64,000 nt of DNA from Streptomyces sp. CA-210063 (GCF_024612015.1 NZ_CP102512.1:5270001-5334000); one strand, 5' to 3'; shown: positions 50,916 to 61,450, numbered from the stretch's first letter. Numbers and translations are program-made. The notes: generated from the letters alone by a model not told the origin.

Positions 50916-50985
50916 TGAGACAGTGACTGGAGGTCACGGTCTCAGCGAGAGATTCCTGAGACCGTAACTGGAGGTTACGGTCTCA
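50916..50985. repeat. Two consecutive hairpins with the same loop and compensatory stem changes
   Basis: Hairpin 1: tgagacagtgac / TGGAG loop / gtcacggtctca (50916-50944). Hairpin 2: tgagaccgtaac / TGGAG loop / gttacggtctca (50957-50985). The stem pair G-C in one is A-T in the other with pairing kept. Spacing 41 nt. Located after the toxin gene; could be terminators or a structured RNA/protein-binding site. Confidence 0.7.
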
Positions 50986-51049
50986 GCGTTCCCGCAGGTC
51001 GGGAGTGGTGCCGAGACATGAATCCGACGGCTTCCACGCCGTTGAAGCA

Positions 51050-51090
51050 GAAGGGGCCGGCCGCGAGTCGAGATTGCGGCCAGCCCTTTC
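51050..51090 (-). terminator. Probable terminator of the bkd operon
   Basis: aaggggccggccgc and gcggccagcccttt pair with two mismatches, 26 nt beyond the E2 stop on the minus strand. Confidence 0.5.
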
Positions 51091-51115
51091 GCGCTGAGCC
51101 TGCCCGGTCACGCCC

Positions 51116-52579
51116 CTACGCCCAAGTGATCAGCCTCTTCGGCTGCTCAAGAATCGCCGCCACGTCCGCCAGCACCTTGGAGCCCAATTCCCCGTCCACC
51201 AGCCGGTGGTCGAAGCTCAGCGCCAGCGTCGTCACCTGCCGGGGCTTCACCTTGCCCTTGTGGACCCACGGCTGGAGCCGGATCGCGCCGACGGCGAGGA
51301 TCGCGGACTCGCCCGGGTTCAGGATCGGCGTGCCGGTGTCGATGCCGAAGACGCCGACGTTGGTGATGGTGACCGTGCCGCCCTGCATGGCGGCCGGGGA
51401 GGTCCGGCCCTCCTTGGCCGTCGAGACCAGCTCGCCCAGCGACTCGGCCAGCTGGGGCAGCGTCTTCGCGTGGGCGTCCTTGATGTTCGGGACGATCAGG
51501 CCGCGCGGTGTGGCGGCGGCGATGCCCAGGTTCACGTAGTGCTTGACGACGATCTCCTGGGCGGCCTCGTCCCAGGAGGCGTTGATGTCCGGGTGACGCC
51601 TGATCGCGACCAGCAGGGCCTTGGCGATCAGGAGGAGCGGGTTCACCCGCAGCCCCTGCATCTCCTTATCCTGCTTCAGCTCCTCGACCAGCTTCATCGT
51701 GCGCGTCACGTCGACCGTCACGAACTCGGTGACATGCGGCGCGGTGAACGCCGAGCCCACCATCGCCGCCGCCGTCGCCTTCCGGACACCCTTCACGGGG
51801 ATACGGGTCTCGCGCGCGCCGTCGTACGAAACCGCCGGCGCCGGCGCGACGGCGGGCGCGGCAGGGGCCGCGGGCGCCTCCGCCACGGGCTCGGGCGCCT
51901 TCGGCCGGGCCACCGCCGCGTGCACGTCCTCGCGGGTGATGATCCCGTCCGGGCCGGACGGGGTGATCGTCGCCAGGTCCACGCCGAGGTCCTTGGCCAG
52001 CTTGCGCACCGGCGGCTTCGCCAGCGGACGCTGCACGCCAGGGGCATGACCGTGCCCGTTCAACTCGCCCTGGACGCCCTGGATCGCGGTAGCCGCGTAC
52101 AGGGTGTCCTCGGCGGGCACGGCGGCTGCCGGGACACCCTTGCGGGGGCGGCGCTTCGTGGACGACTCGGCGACCCCGTAGCCGACGAGAACCGGCTTGC
52201 GGCCCTCGGGCTTCTTGGCCGCCGGTGCCGACGCGGGCGCGGGCGCCGACTTCACCGCGGGCTCGGCGGGAGCGGCCTCCCCGGCCGGAGCCGAAGCCGG
52301 GGCCGGGGCCGATGCCGGTGCGGCACCGCCCGCCACGGCCACCGCGATGATCGACGTGCCGACGTCGACCGTCGTGCCCTCGGGGAAGTGCAGTTCGCGT
52401 ACGACGCCGTCGTACGGGATGGGCAGTTCGACGGCGGCCTTGGCGGTCTCGACCTCGCAGACGATCTGGCCGTCGGTGACGGTGTCACCGGGCTGGACGT
52501 ACCACTTGAGGATCTCGGCCTCGGTGAGTCCCTCGCCCACGTCGGGCATCTTGAACTCGCGCAGAGACGTGTCTGTCAT
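51116..52579 (-). CDS. bkdC: Branched-chain 2-oxoacid dehydrogenase E2 (dihydrolipoamide acyltransferase)
   Basis: 487 aa. One lipoyl domain (FKMPDVGEGLTEAEILKWYVQPGD, lipoylated Lys in CEVETAKAAVELP, about residue 47), a long Ala/Pro linker, the peripheral-subunit-binding domain (PPVRKLAKDLGVDLATITPSGPDGIITREDV) and the catalytic domain ending ALSFDHRLVDG with the active-site His. A GTG nine nt upstream is an alternative start with better RBS spacing. Last gene of the E1a-E1b-E2 operon; E3 is not nearby. Supplies branched acyl-CoA starters for fatty acids. A pyruvate-type complex cannot be excluded from sequence alone. Confidence 0.93.
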   Translation of the reverse strand: MTDTSLREFKMPDVGEGLTEAEILKWYVQPGDTVTDGQIVCEVETAKAAVELPIPYDGVVRELHFPEGTTVDVGTSIIAVAVAGGAAPASAPAPASAPAGEAAPAEPAVKSAPAPASAPAAKKPEGRKPVLVGYGVAESSTKRRPRKGVPAAAVPAEDTLYAATAIQGVQGELNGHGHAPGVQRPLAKPPVRKLAKDLGVDLATITPSGPDGIITREDVHAAVARPKAPEPVAEAPAAPAAPAVAPAPAVSYDGARETRIPVKGVRKATAAAMVGSAFTAPHVTEFVTVDVTRTMKLVEELKQDKEMQGLRVNPLLLIAKALLVAIRRHPDINASWDEAAQEIVVKHYVNLGIAAATPRGLIVPNIKDAHAKTLPQLAESLGELVSTAKEGRTSPAAMQGGTVTITNVGVFGIDTGTPILNPGESAILAVGAIRLQPWVHKGKVKPRQVTTLALSFDHRLVDGELGSKVLADVAAILEQPKRLITWA

Positions 52580-52599
52580 CGTCGTCACGGACCTCTCCC

Positions 52600-53604
52600 T
52601 CAGTACGCCAGCGAGCGGTCGACGGCGTCGAGCACCCGGTCCAGGTTCGGCAGGTACTCCTCCTCCAGGCGGGCCGGCGGATACGGGGCGTGGTACCCAC
52701 CGACCCGGAGGACGGGGGCCTCCAGGTGGTAGAAGCACCGCTCGGTGATGCGGGCGGCGATCTCCGCGCCCGAGCCGAAGAACACCGGCGCCTCGTGGAC
52801 CACGATCAGCCGACGCGTCCTCTCCACGGAGGCCTGGATCGAGTCGAAGTCCAAAGGAGACACCGACCGCAGGTCCAGGACCTCCAGGGCCCTGCCCTCC
52901 TCGGCGGCCGCGTCGGCGACCTCCTGGCAGAGCTTCACCATCGGGCCGTACGCGGCGAGCGTGAGGTCGGTGCCCTCGCGGACGACACGGGCCTTGTGCA
53001 GCGGGCCGGGGATGGCCTCGCGGTTGACCTCGGCCTTGTCCCAGTAGCGCCGCTTCGGCTCGAAGAAGATCACCGGGTCGTCGCTCTGGATGGCCTGCTG
53101 CATCATCCAGTAGGCGTCCGCCGCGTTCGACGGCGAGACCACCTTCAGGCCCGCCACGTGCGCGAACAGGGCCTCCGGGGACTCGGAGTGGTGCTCGACC
53201 GCGCCGATGCCGCCGCCGTAGGGGATACGGACGACGACGGGGAGCTTGACCTTGCCCAGCGAGCGGGCGTGCATCTTGGCGAGCTGGGTGACGATCTGGT
53301 CGTACGCGGGGAAGACGAAGCCGTCGAACTGGATTTCGACGACTGGGCGGTAGCCCCGCAGGGCGAGGCCGATGGCGGTGCCGACGATGCCCGACTCGGC
53401 GAGCGGGGTGTCGATCACCCGGTCCTCGCCGAAGTCCTTCTGCAGGCCGTCCGTCACCCGGAACACACCGCCGAGCTTGCCGACGTCCTCGCCCATGACG
53501 AGGACCTTGGGGTCGGCCTCGAGGGCCGTGCGCAGCGATTCGTTGATCGCCTTGGCGAGCGCCAGGCTCTTCACGGCCGGCTGCGCGGCTGTCTGCGTGG
53601 TCAT
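52600..53604 (-). CDS. bkdB: Branched-chain 2-oxoacid dehydrogenase E1 beta
   Basis: 334 aa. Transketolase pyrimidine-binding domain (SLALAKAINESLRTALEADPKVLVMGEDVGKLGGVFRVTDGLQKDFGEDRVIDTPLAESGIVGTAIGLALRG), VRIPYGGGIGAVEHHSESPEALFAH, then the C-terminal domain (VLDLRSVSPLDFDSI, HEAPVFFGSGAEIAARI). Starts 2 nt after the E1 alpha stop. Forms the alpha2beta2 decarboxylase with the upstream product. Confidence 0.95.
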   Translation of the reverse strand: MTTQTAAQPAVKSLALAKAINESLRTALEADPKVLVMGEDVGKLGGVFRVTDGLQKDFGEDRVIDTPLAESGIVGTAIGLALRGYRPVVEIQFDGFVFPAYDQIVTQLAKMHARSLGKVKLPVVVRIPYGGGIGAVEHHSESPEALFAHVAGLKVVSPSNAADAYWMMQQAIQSDDPVIFFEPKRRYWDKAEVNREAIPGPLHKARVVREGTDLTLAAYGPMVKLCQEVADAAAEEGRALEVLDLRSVSPLDFDSIQASVERTRRLIVVHEAPVFFGSGAEIAARITERCFYHLEAPVLRVGGYHAPYPPARLEEEYLPNLDRVLDAVDRSLAY

Positions 53605-53606
53605 CG

Positions 53607-54824
53607 CTACTTGCCCTCCTCTTCGTCCACATCGGCGAACGACGCCTGGTACGCGGCGAACTGGGCGCGCTCCTCGTCCACGAGCGCGTGTCCGTCCGCG
53701 TACGCGTTCTCGAAGATGGCGAAGTGGTCCGGGTCGGGCATGGCACGCACCACTTCGCGCACTCGCCTTCCCAACGCCTCGCTCTCCGTTTCGAGTTCCG
53801 CGAAGAATCCCTCGTTCGTGTCCGTTTCGGACTCGAGGTAGCCGCGCAGGCGCGCGATCGGGTCCTTGGCCTCCCAGGCGACGCGCTCGTCGTCGTGGCG
53901 GTAGCGGGTGGGGTCGTCGGAGGTGGTGTGGGCGCCCATGCGGTACGTGTACGCCTCGACCAGGGTGGGGCCCTCGCCCCGGCGGGCCCGCTCCAGCGCC
54001 CACTTGGTGACCGCGAGGCAGGCGAGGACGTCGTTGCCGTCGACGCGGACGCCCGGGAAGCCGAAGCCCTGGGCGCGCTGGTACAGGGGTACCCGGGTCT
54101 GCTTCTCGGTGGGCTCGGAGATGGCCCACTGGTTGTTCTGGCAGAAGAAGACGACCGGCGCGTTGTAGACCGCGGAGAAGGTGAACGCCTCGGCGACGTC
54201 GCCCTGGCTGGAGGCGCCGTCACCGAAGTAGGCGATGACCGCCGAGTCGGCGCCGTCCTTGGCGATGCCCATGGCGTAGCCCGTGGCGTGCAGCGTCTGG
54301 GAGCCGATGACGATCGTGTAGAGGTGGAAGTTGTTGCTGTTCGGGTCCCAGCCGCCGTTGTTCACGCCGCGGAACATGCCGAGCAGATTGGTCGGGTCGA
54401 CGCCGCGGCACCAGGCGACGCCGTGCTCCCGATAGGTCGGGAAGACGTAGTCGTCCTCGCGGGTGGCCCGCCCGGAGCCGATCTGGGCGGCTTCCTGGCC
54501 GAGCAGCGAGGCCCACAGGCCCAGCTCGCCCTGGCGCTGCAGGGAGGTGGCCTCGGCGTCGAAGCGGCGGGTCAGCACCATGTCGCGGTACAGACCACGC
54601 AGCTCGTCGGGGGTGATGTCGGCGACGAACGGGTCGTACTCGGCGTTCTTGACGCGCTTGCCCTCGGGCGTCAGCAGCTGAACGAGTTCGGGCCGGCCAT
54701 CGGTCGGCTTCTTCGCAGTGGCGCGCCTGGTTCCGGTGGTGCCGGCCGCCTTGCTGCCGGTGGTGCCGGTCTTGCCTGCGGCGCTGCGTCGCGGCTTGCG
54801 CGCGGCAGTGCTCTCCACGGTCAC
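53607..54824 (-). CDS. bkdA: Branched-chain 2-oxoacid dehydrogenase E1 alpha
   Basis: 405 aa from GTG with GGAGGAGC upstream. A Lys/Thr/Ala-rich N-terminal extension (ARKPRRSAAGKTGTTGSKAAG) precedes the catalytic domain. TPP motif: YFGDGASSQGDVAEAFTFSAVYNAPVVFFCQNNQWAIS (GDG...NN). The region TYRMGAHTTSDDPTRYRHDDE contains the regulatory/phosphorylation-loop equivalent. First gene of the operon. Confidence 0.95.
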   Translation of the reverse strand: MTVESTAARKPRRSAAGKTGTTGSKAAGTTGTRRATAKKPTDGRPELVQLLTPEGKRVKNAEYDPFVADITPDELRGLYRDMVLTRRFDAEATSLQRQGELGLWASLLGQEAAQIGSGRATREDDYVFPTYREHGVAWCRGVDPTNLLGMFRGVNNGGWDPNSNNFHLYTIVIGSQTLHATGYAMGIAKDGADSAVIAYFGDGASSQGDVAEAFTFSAVYNAPVVFFCQNNQWAISEPTEKQTRVPLYQRAQGFGFPGVRVDGNDVLACLAVTKWALERARRGEGPTLVEAYTYRMGAHTTSDDPTRYRHDDERVAWEAKDPIARLRGYLESETDTNEGFFAELETESEALGRRVREVVRAMPDPDHFAIFENAYADGHALVDEERAQFAAYQASFADVDEEEGK

Positions 54825-55019
54825 GTGTGCTCCTCCGTCGGTCCGGCCCCCGGGGTTGCCGGAAGACCAGTGCGGCTCGCCTGATCCCGGTAACCCGTGC
54901 ACGGGGTGGGTGCCCTTGGCCGGGAACAGACGTGACAGGTGCCCCGGCGAGCGCCCTGCACGAGGCACGTTACCCAGTGCGCCACATTCCTGTGAAACCC
55001 CTACTGACCTGCGATTTTC

Positions 55020-55060
55020 CTTGGATTTCCAAGTAATTCGGTACTAGGGGGTCCAAGTAA
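55020..55060. promoter_or_regulatory. Candidate operator upstream of bkdA
   Basis: Perfect palindrome cttggatttccaag (55020-55033) and a direct repeat of tccaagtaa at 55028 and 55052 in phase of 24 nt. Possible site for an Lrp/AsnC- or TetR-type regulator; none is encoded next to it. Confidence 0.35.
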
Positions 55061-55303
55061 GTCGCGTCCGTGGGGAACAGTCGCTGGTCACAGCCTGGCA
55101 GGGGGCCGGAACACCGGCACGTTATCCCGGCCACCCCGGCCACGGGAAGACTTCGCCGCAGGCCACCCGTCCGGACGCGGCGATACCCCCGGAGGGCTCA
55201 AACCCGTATGTCTGCGCGTCGAGCCACAGTTCGGTTCTGTGCACTCTGTGACCACTAACGACTGTCTGTGACAAGCCTGAGGTCAGCGGCTCGGCGCGTG
55301 CCC

Positions 55304-55309
55304 TAACAT
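55304..55309 (+). promoter_or_regulatory. -10 element of leaderless promoter (phosphotransferase)
   Basis: TAACAT, 7 nt before the GTG. Confidence 0.45.
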
Positions 55310-55316
55310 CTGGCGC

Positions 55317-56471
55317 GTGCCGCGCTCATCTGTACCACCCTCTGTGCTCCACGCGCCCCCTCTGGGCCCCCTACTGGAGCAGTACACCGCCGGGTCCGCC
55401 CTGACCTGTGAACCCGTCGACGAGGGCCTGCTCAACCGCGGCTACCGGCTCTCCACCACCCACGGCCGGTACTTCCTCAAGCACCACTTCGACCCCGAGA
55501 CCGCCGATCCGGCCGCGATCGTCCGCCAGCACCGGGCCACCCAGCGCCTCGCCGACCTCGGCGTCCCCGTGGCCCCACCGCTCGCCGGACGCGACGGACG
55601 GACGGTCGCGGTCGTCGGCGGCCACGCCTACGCCCTGCACCCCTGGATCGAGGGGCGCCACCGGCACGGCGGCCAGCTCACCACCGGGCAGTGCGCCCGA
55701 CTGGGGGCGCTCCTGGGCGTCGTACACGCGTCTCTGGAGCGGGTGATGCCGGTGCACGACCCGGCGATACGGGGGCGGGAGCCGGTGCCGCCGGTGCGGC
55801 GACGGCTGATTCCGGCCCAGCGGCAGGCCCGGGGAGGGCCGTCCGCCAAGGCTCGCACCGAAGATCACGCGGCGGCCGCGGGGGGCGTAGGGGCCGAGAG
55901 CGCGGATCCCGTCGGCACCTTCGCCCTCATCGACGGTCTGCTCGACCGGGTACGGCGTCGTCGGCCGGCCGACGCCTTCGACGCGCTCGCCCGGCACCGG
56001 CTCCTGGAGCGGCGGGAGTTGCTGGAGCGGCACGCGCAGCGGCGGCCGCCCAGGGGCGGTCCGGTGGGATGGGTGCACGGGGACTTCCACCCGTTCAACG
56101 TGCTCTACCGGGACGACGTTCCGGACGTGCCCGCCGCGATCCTCGACTGGGACCGGCTCGGTGTGCAGCCGCGCGCGGAGGAGGCGGTCCGGGCGGCGGT
56201 GATCTTTTTCGTGCGCCCGGTCGGCGCCCTCGATCTGGCGAAAGTGCGGTCCTACGCGCGCGCGTACCGCCGCGCCACGGGCGCCGCCCCGGCCGAACTC
56301 GCGGCCGCCGTGCACCGCGTGTGGTGGGAGCGGCTCAACGACTTCTGGATGCTGCGCTGGCACTACGAGCGCGGCGACACCCGCGCCGATCCGCAGTTCC
56401 CGGCGGCCTCGGCGCTGGTGGTGTGGTGGACGCGGGAGTACGACGCGGTGTGCGAGGCGTTCGTGGAGTGA
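55317..56471 (+). CDS. APH/homoserine-kinase-II-like phosphotransferase
   Basis: 384 aa from GTG. Kinase-like fold: LLNRGYRLSTTHGRYFLKHHF (Lys), RLADLGVPVAPPLAG, GHAYALHPWIEG, catalytic loop WVHGDFHPFNVLYRDD, metal motif AILDWDRLGVQPRAEE. A ~75-residue low-complexity insert (PVPPVRRRLIPAQRQARGG..DHAAAAGGVGAE) sits before the catalytic loop. Relatives phosphorylate small molecules (homoserine, choline, aminoglycosides). The substrate is not predictable. Confidence 0.85.
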   Translation: MPRSSVPPSVLHAPPLGPLLEQYTAGSALTCEPVDEGLLNRGYRLSTTHGRYFLKHHFDPETADPAAIVRQHRATQRLADLGVPVAPPLAGRDGRTVAVVGGHAYALHPWIEGRHRHGGQLTTGQCARLGALLGVVHASLERVMPVHDPAIRGREPVPPVRRRLIPAQRQARGGPSAKARTEDHAAAAGGVGAESADPVGTFALIDGLLDRVRRRRPADAFDALARHRLLERRELLERHAQRRPPRGGPVGWVHGDFHPFNVLYRDDVPDVPAAILDWDRLGVQPRAEEAVRAAVIFFVRPVGALDLAKVRSYARAYRRATGAAPAELAAAVHRVWWERLNDFWMLRWHYERGDTRADPQFPAASALVVWWTREYDAVCEAFVE

Positions 56472-56500
56472 CCCGGGGAGGGGCCACTCCACGAACGCCT
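56455..56500. terminator. Perfect 16-bp hairpin between convergent genes
   Basis: Arms aggcgttcgtggagtg (overlapping the phosphotransferase stop) and cactccacgaacgcct. Confidence 0.8.
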
Positions 56501-56504
56501 CGGC

Positions 56505-58100
<1,596 letters not shown>

Positions 58101-58492
58101 CAGTCCTCGCCGTCGTTTCTGCCCGCGGTCCGCGCGGTTCTTGTTACGGTCTCCGTCGGCCACGCTACAGCCTTCATGCAACAGGCCGGTCCGAGTTGGA
58201 TGCGCGACGGGTTCTGGACGGGTTCACGGTGGATCCAAAAGGTTGATCGGCCATGAAACCCGCAGCGCGCTCACTCGTGCAAGTTCTGTGTACCGGGCGT
58301 ACGCCCCCTGTAACGCTTCCGCGACGCTTCTTTCGCGTACGGTCACGGATCGGGCACCGCGCTTGACGTGTCAGTGGCCTGGGGCAGACTTGGCCGGGAA
58401 TAGCACAAAGGATCACCAGCATCATCAGGGGATCACCGATCGCGGAAGCCACGCCAGCAGCTTCCGCGCGCGCCGATGGGGGACGCAGGAAG

Positions 58493-60148
58493 ATGAGCCA
58501 GGACGCCGCACAGGGCCGGTACGCGGGGCGGTCGCTAGCCGGCGGGCGTTATCAGCTGCGTGACCTGCTCGGCGAGGGCGGCATGGCCTCCGTCCACCTC
58601 GCGTACGACTCGGTGCTCGACCGACAGGTCGCGATCAAGACACTCCACACCGAGCTGGGTCGCGAACAGGCCTTCCGTGAGCGTTTCCGCCGTGAGGCCC
58701 AGGCCGTGGCGAAGCTCACCCACACGAACATCGTCTCGGTCTTCGACACCGGCGAGGACGAGATGGACGGCATGACGACGCCGTACATCGTCATGGAGTA
58801 CATCGAGGGCAAGCCCCTCGGTTCGGTGCTGGACGCGGATGTCGCACAGCTCGGCGCGATGCCCGCCGACAAGGCCCTGAAGATCACCGCGGACGTTCTG
58901 GCGGCGCTGGAGATCAGCCACGAGATGGGCCTGGTCCACCGGGACATCAAGCCGGGCAACGTGATGATGACCAAGCGCAACGTCGTGAAGGTCATGGACT
59001 TCGGCATCGCCCGCGCCATGCAGTCCGGTGTCACGTCGATGACGCAGACCGGCATGGTCGTCGGCACCCCGCAGTACCTCTCGCCCGAGCAGGCTCTCGG
59101 CCGCGGTGTGGACGCGCGCTCCGACCTGTACTCGGTCGGCATCATGCTGTTCCAACTGACCACCGGGCGGCTGCCGTTCGAGGCGGACTCGCCGCTGGCC
59201 ATAGCGTATGCCCACGTCCAGGAGGAGCCGGTGGCTCCCTCCTCGATCAACCGTGCGCTGCCGCCGGCCGTGGACGCCATCGTCGCCCGCGCGCTGAAGA
59301 AGAACCCGAACGAGCGGTTCCCGAGCGCCGAGGCGATGCGCGACGAGTGCCTGCGGGTCGCCGCGTCCCTCCAGCCCGTCGCGCCGAGCATCGTGCCGGG
59401 CGCGCAGACGTCCAGCGGCGCGGGGGTGTCCTCCGCCGTCTTCCCGCCGATCGACCAGACCGGCGCACCGCAGTCGGGCAGCGTCCAGACGCCGTACCAG
59501 CCGCACGCGACGGGCGGGTACGGTCCGCCGACGCCCGCACCCGCTCCGACGCCCGCCCCGTCCTACGGCTACCCGCAGCAGGGCGGCTACCAGACGCCGC
59601 CGCAGACCGCCGCGTACGCGCCGCAGCAGGGCGCCGCCACCCCACCGCCGTACAACCTCACGCCCCAGCAGTCGTCGCTCTCGGCGGGGCATTCCGGGGG
59701 CGGCAAGAGCAACAAGGGCGTCATCGTGGGCGCGATCGTCGTGTCGATCGTCGCGGTCGGCAGCCTGATCGCGGCGCTCAGCCTGAACGACGGAACAGAG
59801 ACCGCGGGCGGCGACAACACCCCGACGTCGTCGGCCTCGCCGACCGTGGTCGAGGGACACAAGGGTCCGGACACGTCGAAGGTCATCGATTCGACCGAGT
59901 GCACGGAACCCACGGAGTCGTACAACGACCCCGAGAAGATCGAACTGCCTGACTTCACCTTCAAGAACATCGACTCGGTGAAGAAGTGCCTCCAGGCGGC
60001 GGGCTGGCAGTACGACACCCAGGACGTCGACGAGAACACGTACGGCGAGGGCACGGTCATGGAGCAGTACCCCACCGCCGACGAGGACGTCGACCCCAAG
60101 GACATGCCGTCGATCATCCTGAAGGTGTCGACGGGCAACCCGGCCTGA
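58493..60148 (+). CDS. PknB-type Ser/Thr protein kinase with one PASTA-like extracellular domain
   Basis: 551 aa from ATG with aggaag upstream. Kinase domain about 20-285: LLGEGGMASVHLAYD, VAIKTLHTELG, HRDIKPGNVMMTKRN, VMDFGIARAM, GTPQYLSPEQALG. Pro/Gln/Tyr-rich linker, TM (GVIVGAIVVSIVAVGSLIAAL, about residue 415). The C-terminal ~95 residues include LPDFTFKNIDSVKKCLQAAGWQYDTQDVDENTYGEGTVMEQYPTADEDVDPKDMPSIILKVSTG, a divergent PASTA repeat. Probably senses wall fragments. Confidence 0.94.
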   Translation: MSQDAAQGRYAGRSLAGGRYQLRDLLGEGGMASVHLAYDSVLDRQVAIKTLHTELGREQAFRERFRREAQAVAKLTHTNIVSVFDTGEDEMDGMTTPYIVMEYIEGKPLGSVLDADVAQLGAMPADKALKITADVLAALEISHEMGLVHRDIKPGNVMMTKRNVVKVMDFGIARAMQSGVTSMTQTGMVVGTPQYLSPEQALGRGVDARSDLYSVGIMLFQLTTGRLPFEADSPLAIAYAHVQEEPVAPSSINRALPPAVDAIVARALKKNPNERFPSAEAMRDECLRVAASLQPVAPSIVPGAQTSSGAGVSSAVFPPIDQTGAPQSGSVQTPYQPHATGGYGPPTPAPAPTPAPSYGYPQQGGYQTPPQTAAYAPQQGAATPPPYNLTPQQSSLSAGHSGGGKSNKGVIVGAIVVSIVAVGSLIAALSLNDGTETAGGDNTPTSSASPTVVEGHKGPDTSKVIDSTECTEPTESYNDPEKIELPDFTFKNIDSVKKCLQAAGWQYDTQDVDENTYGEGTVMEQYPTADEDVDPKDMPSIILKVSTGNPA

Positions 60149-60180
60149 CGCCCGGGGCCCTCGGCCCCCGTGTCGTAGGA

Positions 60181-60214
60181 AGGGCCCGGCACTTCACGTG
60201 CCGGGCCCTTTGTG
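60181..60214 (+). terminator. Terminator of the PASTA-kinase gene
   Basis: Perfect 12-bp arms agggcccggcac and gtgccgggccct followed by ttgtgt. Confidence 0.85.
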
Positions 60215-60245
60215 TACGTACGGGTGGTGGGGGGTGGCCGGAGGC

Positions 60246-60788
60246 CTAGAGGTACGGGCCGCCCGAGCGGCCGAGCGTGCGCGGGTCGTCGTCGCCCTCG
60301 TGGCCGCCGACGCCGGGCGGCAGCGCGCGGCGCATCTGCTCCAGCTGGGCCCTGGCGGCCATCTGCTGGGCGAACAGCGTCGTCTGGATCCCGTGGAAGA
60401 GGCCTTCGAGCCAGCCGACCAACTGGGCCTGCGCGATCCGCAGTTCCGCGTCGCTGGGGATCGCCTCGTCCGTGAAGGGCAGGGAGAGCCGCTCCAACTC
60501 CTCGACCAGCTCGGGCGCCAGGCCGTCCTCCAGTTCCTTGACCGAGCTGGCGTGGATCTCCTTCAGCCGGGCCCGGCTGGCTTCGTCGAGGGGAGCCACC
60601 CGCACCTCTTCGAGCAGCTGTTTGATCATGCTGCCGATGCGCATGACCTTGGCCGGCTGTTCCACCATCTCCGTCACCGGGACCTCGCGGGAGTCATCGT
60701 CTCCTCCACCGCCCACCGCCATGCCGTCCTGGCCCACGACCAGGATCTGGGGCTGTTCGGGCGACCGTTCGTTCCTCGGCATCTCCAT
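60246..60788 (-). CDS. bpa: Bacterial proteasome activator Bpa
   Basis: 180 aa. Four-helix-bundle Bpa (DUF2587) core: QPAKVMRIGSMIKQLLEEVRVAPLDEASRARLKEIHASSVKELEDGLAPELVEELERL, AIPSDAELRIAQAQLVGWLEGLFHGIQTTLFAQQMAARAQLEQM. The extreme C-terminus GGPYL corresponds to the GQYL motif by which the dodecameric ring docks into the 20S core and opens its gate without ATP. Start chosen 6 nt behind GAGAAT (possible leaderless). Confidence 0.94.
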   Translation of the reverse strand: MEMPRNERSPEQPQILVVGQDGMAVGGGGDDDSREVPVTEMVEQPAKVMRIGSMIKQLLEEVRVAPLDEASRARLKEIHASSVKELEDGLAPELVEELERLSLPFTDEAIPSDAELRIAQAQLVGWLEGLFHGIQTTLFAQQMAARAQLEQMRRALPPGVGGHEGDDDPRTLGRSGGPYL

Positions 60789-60985
60789 GCCGCCATTCTC
60801 TCGCACGCGTACACCTCATCACCGTGGTGCCCCCCACGCGGGTGATCCACCGTTTACGTACAGGCTGTTCTCTCACGGCGGACCGGGTTCCGGCTGCTCG
60901 GTGGGGTGTCGCGGCGATCGTCGGCGAGCCGAGGGCGGCCGGGTTCCGAGATGCCGGGGCGCGGGTGGCGTGTGAGTCTGGGGGC

Positions 60986-61411
60986 GTGGCTCCTTCGCTC
61001 CGCTCGGTGCGCGTGACGGGACTGGTCCTCGTCACGGTGATGCTCGTGGTCCTGGTGACAGGGGCCGTGACGGCCGGGTACGCCGCCGAGCCCGACCCCG
61101 CCGGCTCCTGGGCCGGCAGCCGCGCGGGCGAGGGCCGGGAGCGGCCCGGGCGCCAGGACGTCGGTCCCGTGGAACCGGGGGACGACGCGTACGCGCCCTC
61201 GGAAGAGCCCGGCACGGAACCGGACGGGCCGGACGCGGGCATCGCCCCCGACCCGTCACAGCACGCCGCCCTGCCCTTCCCGACCGCACCGCCCGGAACC
61301 GGCACGGAGACCGCCGAGGAGCCCGTCCTGCATGCCCTCGGCACCGGCCTCATGCTGATGGGCCTGGGCCTCGGGCTGGCCTTCGTCGGGCTGCGGATAC
61401 GGCGGTACTGA
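60986..61411 (+). CDS. Hypothetical protein with signal segment and C-terminal TM helix
   Basis: 141 aa from GTG. The N-terminal hydrophobic segment (VTGLVLVTVMLVVLVTGAVTAGYAA) is a signal peptide or TM, followed by a Pro/Glu/Asp/Gly-rich extracytoplasmic stretch and a C-terminal TM (ALGTGLMLMGLGLGLAFVGL) with RIRRY inside. This resembles a sorting-signal layout but has no LPxTG. Function unknown. Confidence 0.65.
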   Translation: MAPSLRSVRVTGLVLVTVMLVVLVTGAVTAGYAAEPDPAGSWAGSRAGEGRERPGRQDVGPVEPGDDAYAPSEEPGTEPDGPDAGIAPDPSQHAALPFPTAPPGTGTETAEEPVLHALGTGLMLMGLGLGLAFVGLRIRRY

Positions 61412-61450
61412 GCCGGCGCTCGACCAGGGCTCGTACGGCGTTCCGGCCGG

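Larger units (their letters stand above)
54825..55316. other. Intergenic region between bkd and the phosphotransferase gene
   Basis: About 490 nt without a credible gene. It contains a short palindrome and a repeated 9-mer (55020-55060) that may be an operator, and a -10-like hexamer at 55304. Confidence 0.6.

Noticed and set aside
60986..61411. LPxTG sortase substrate
   Set aside because: The C-terminal TM and RIRRY tail look right, but there is no LPxTG or LAxTG motif before the helix.
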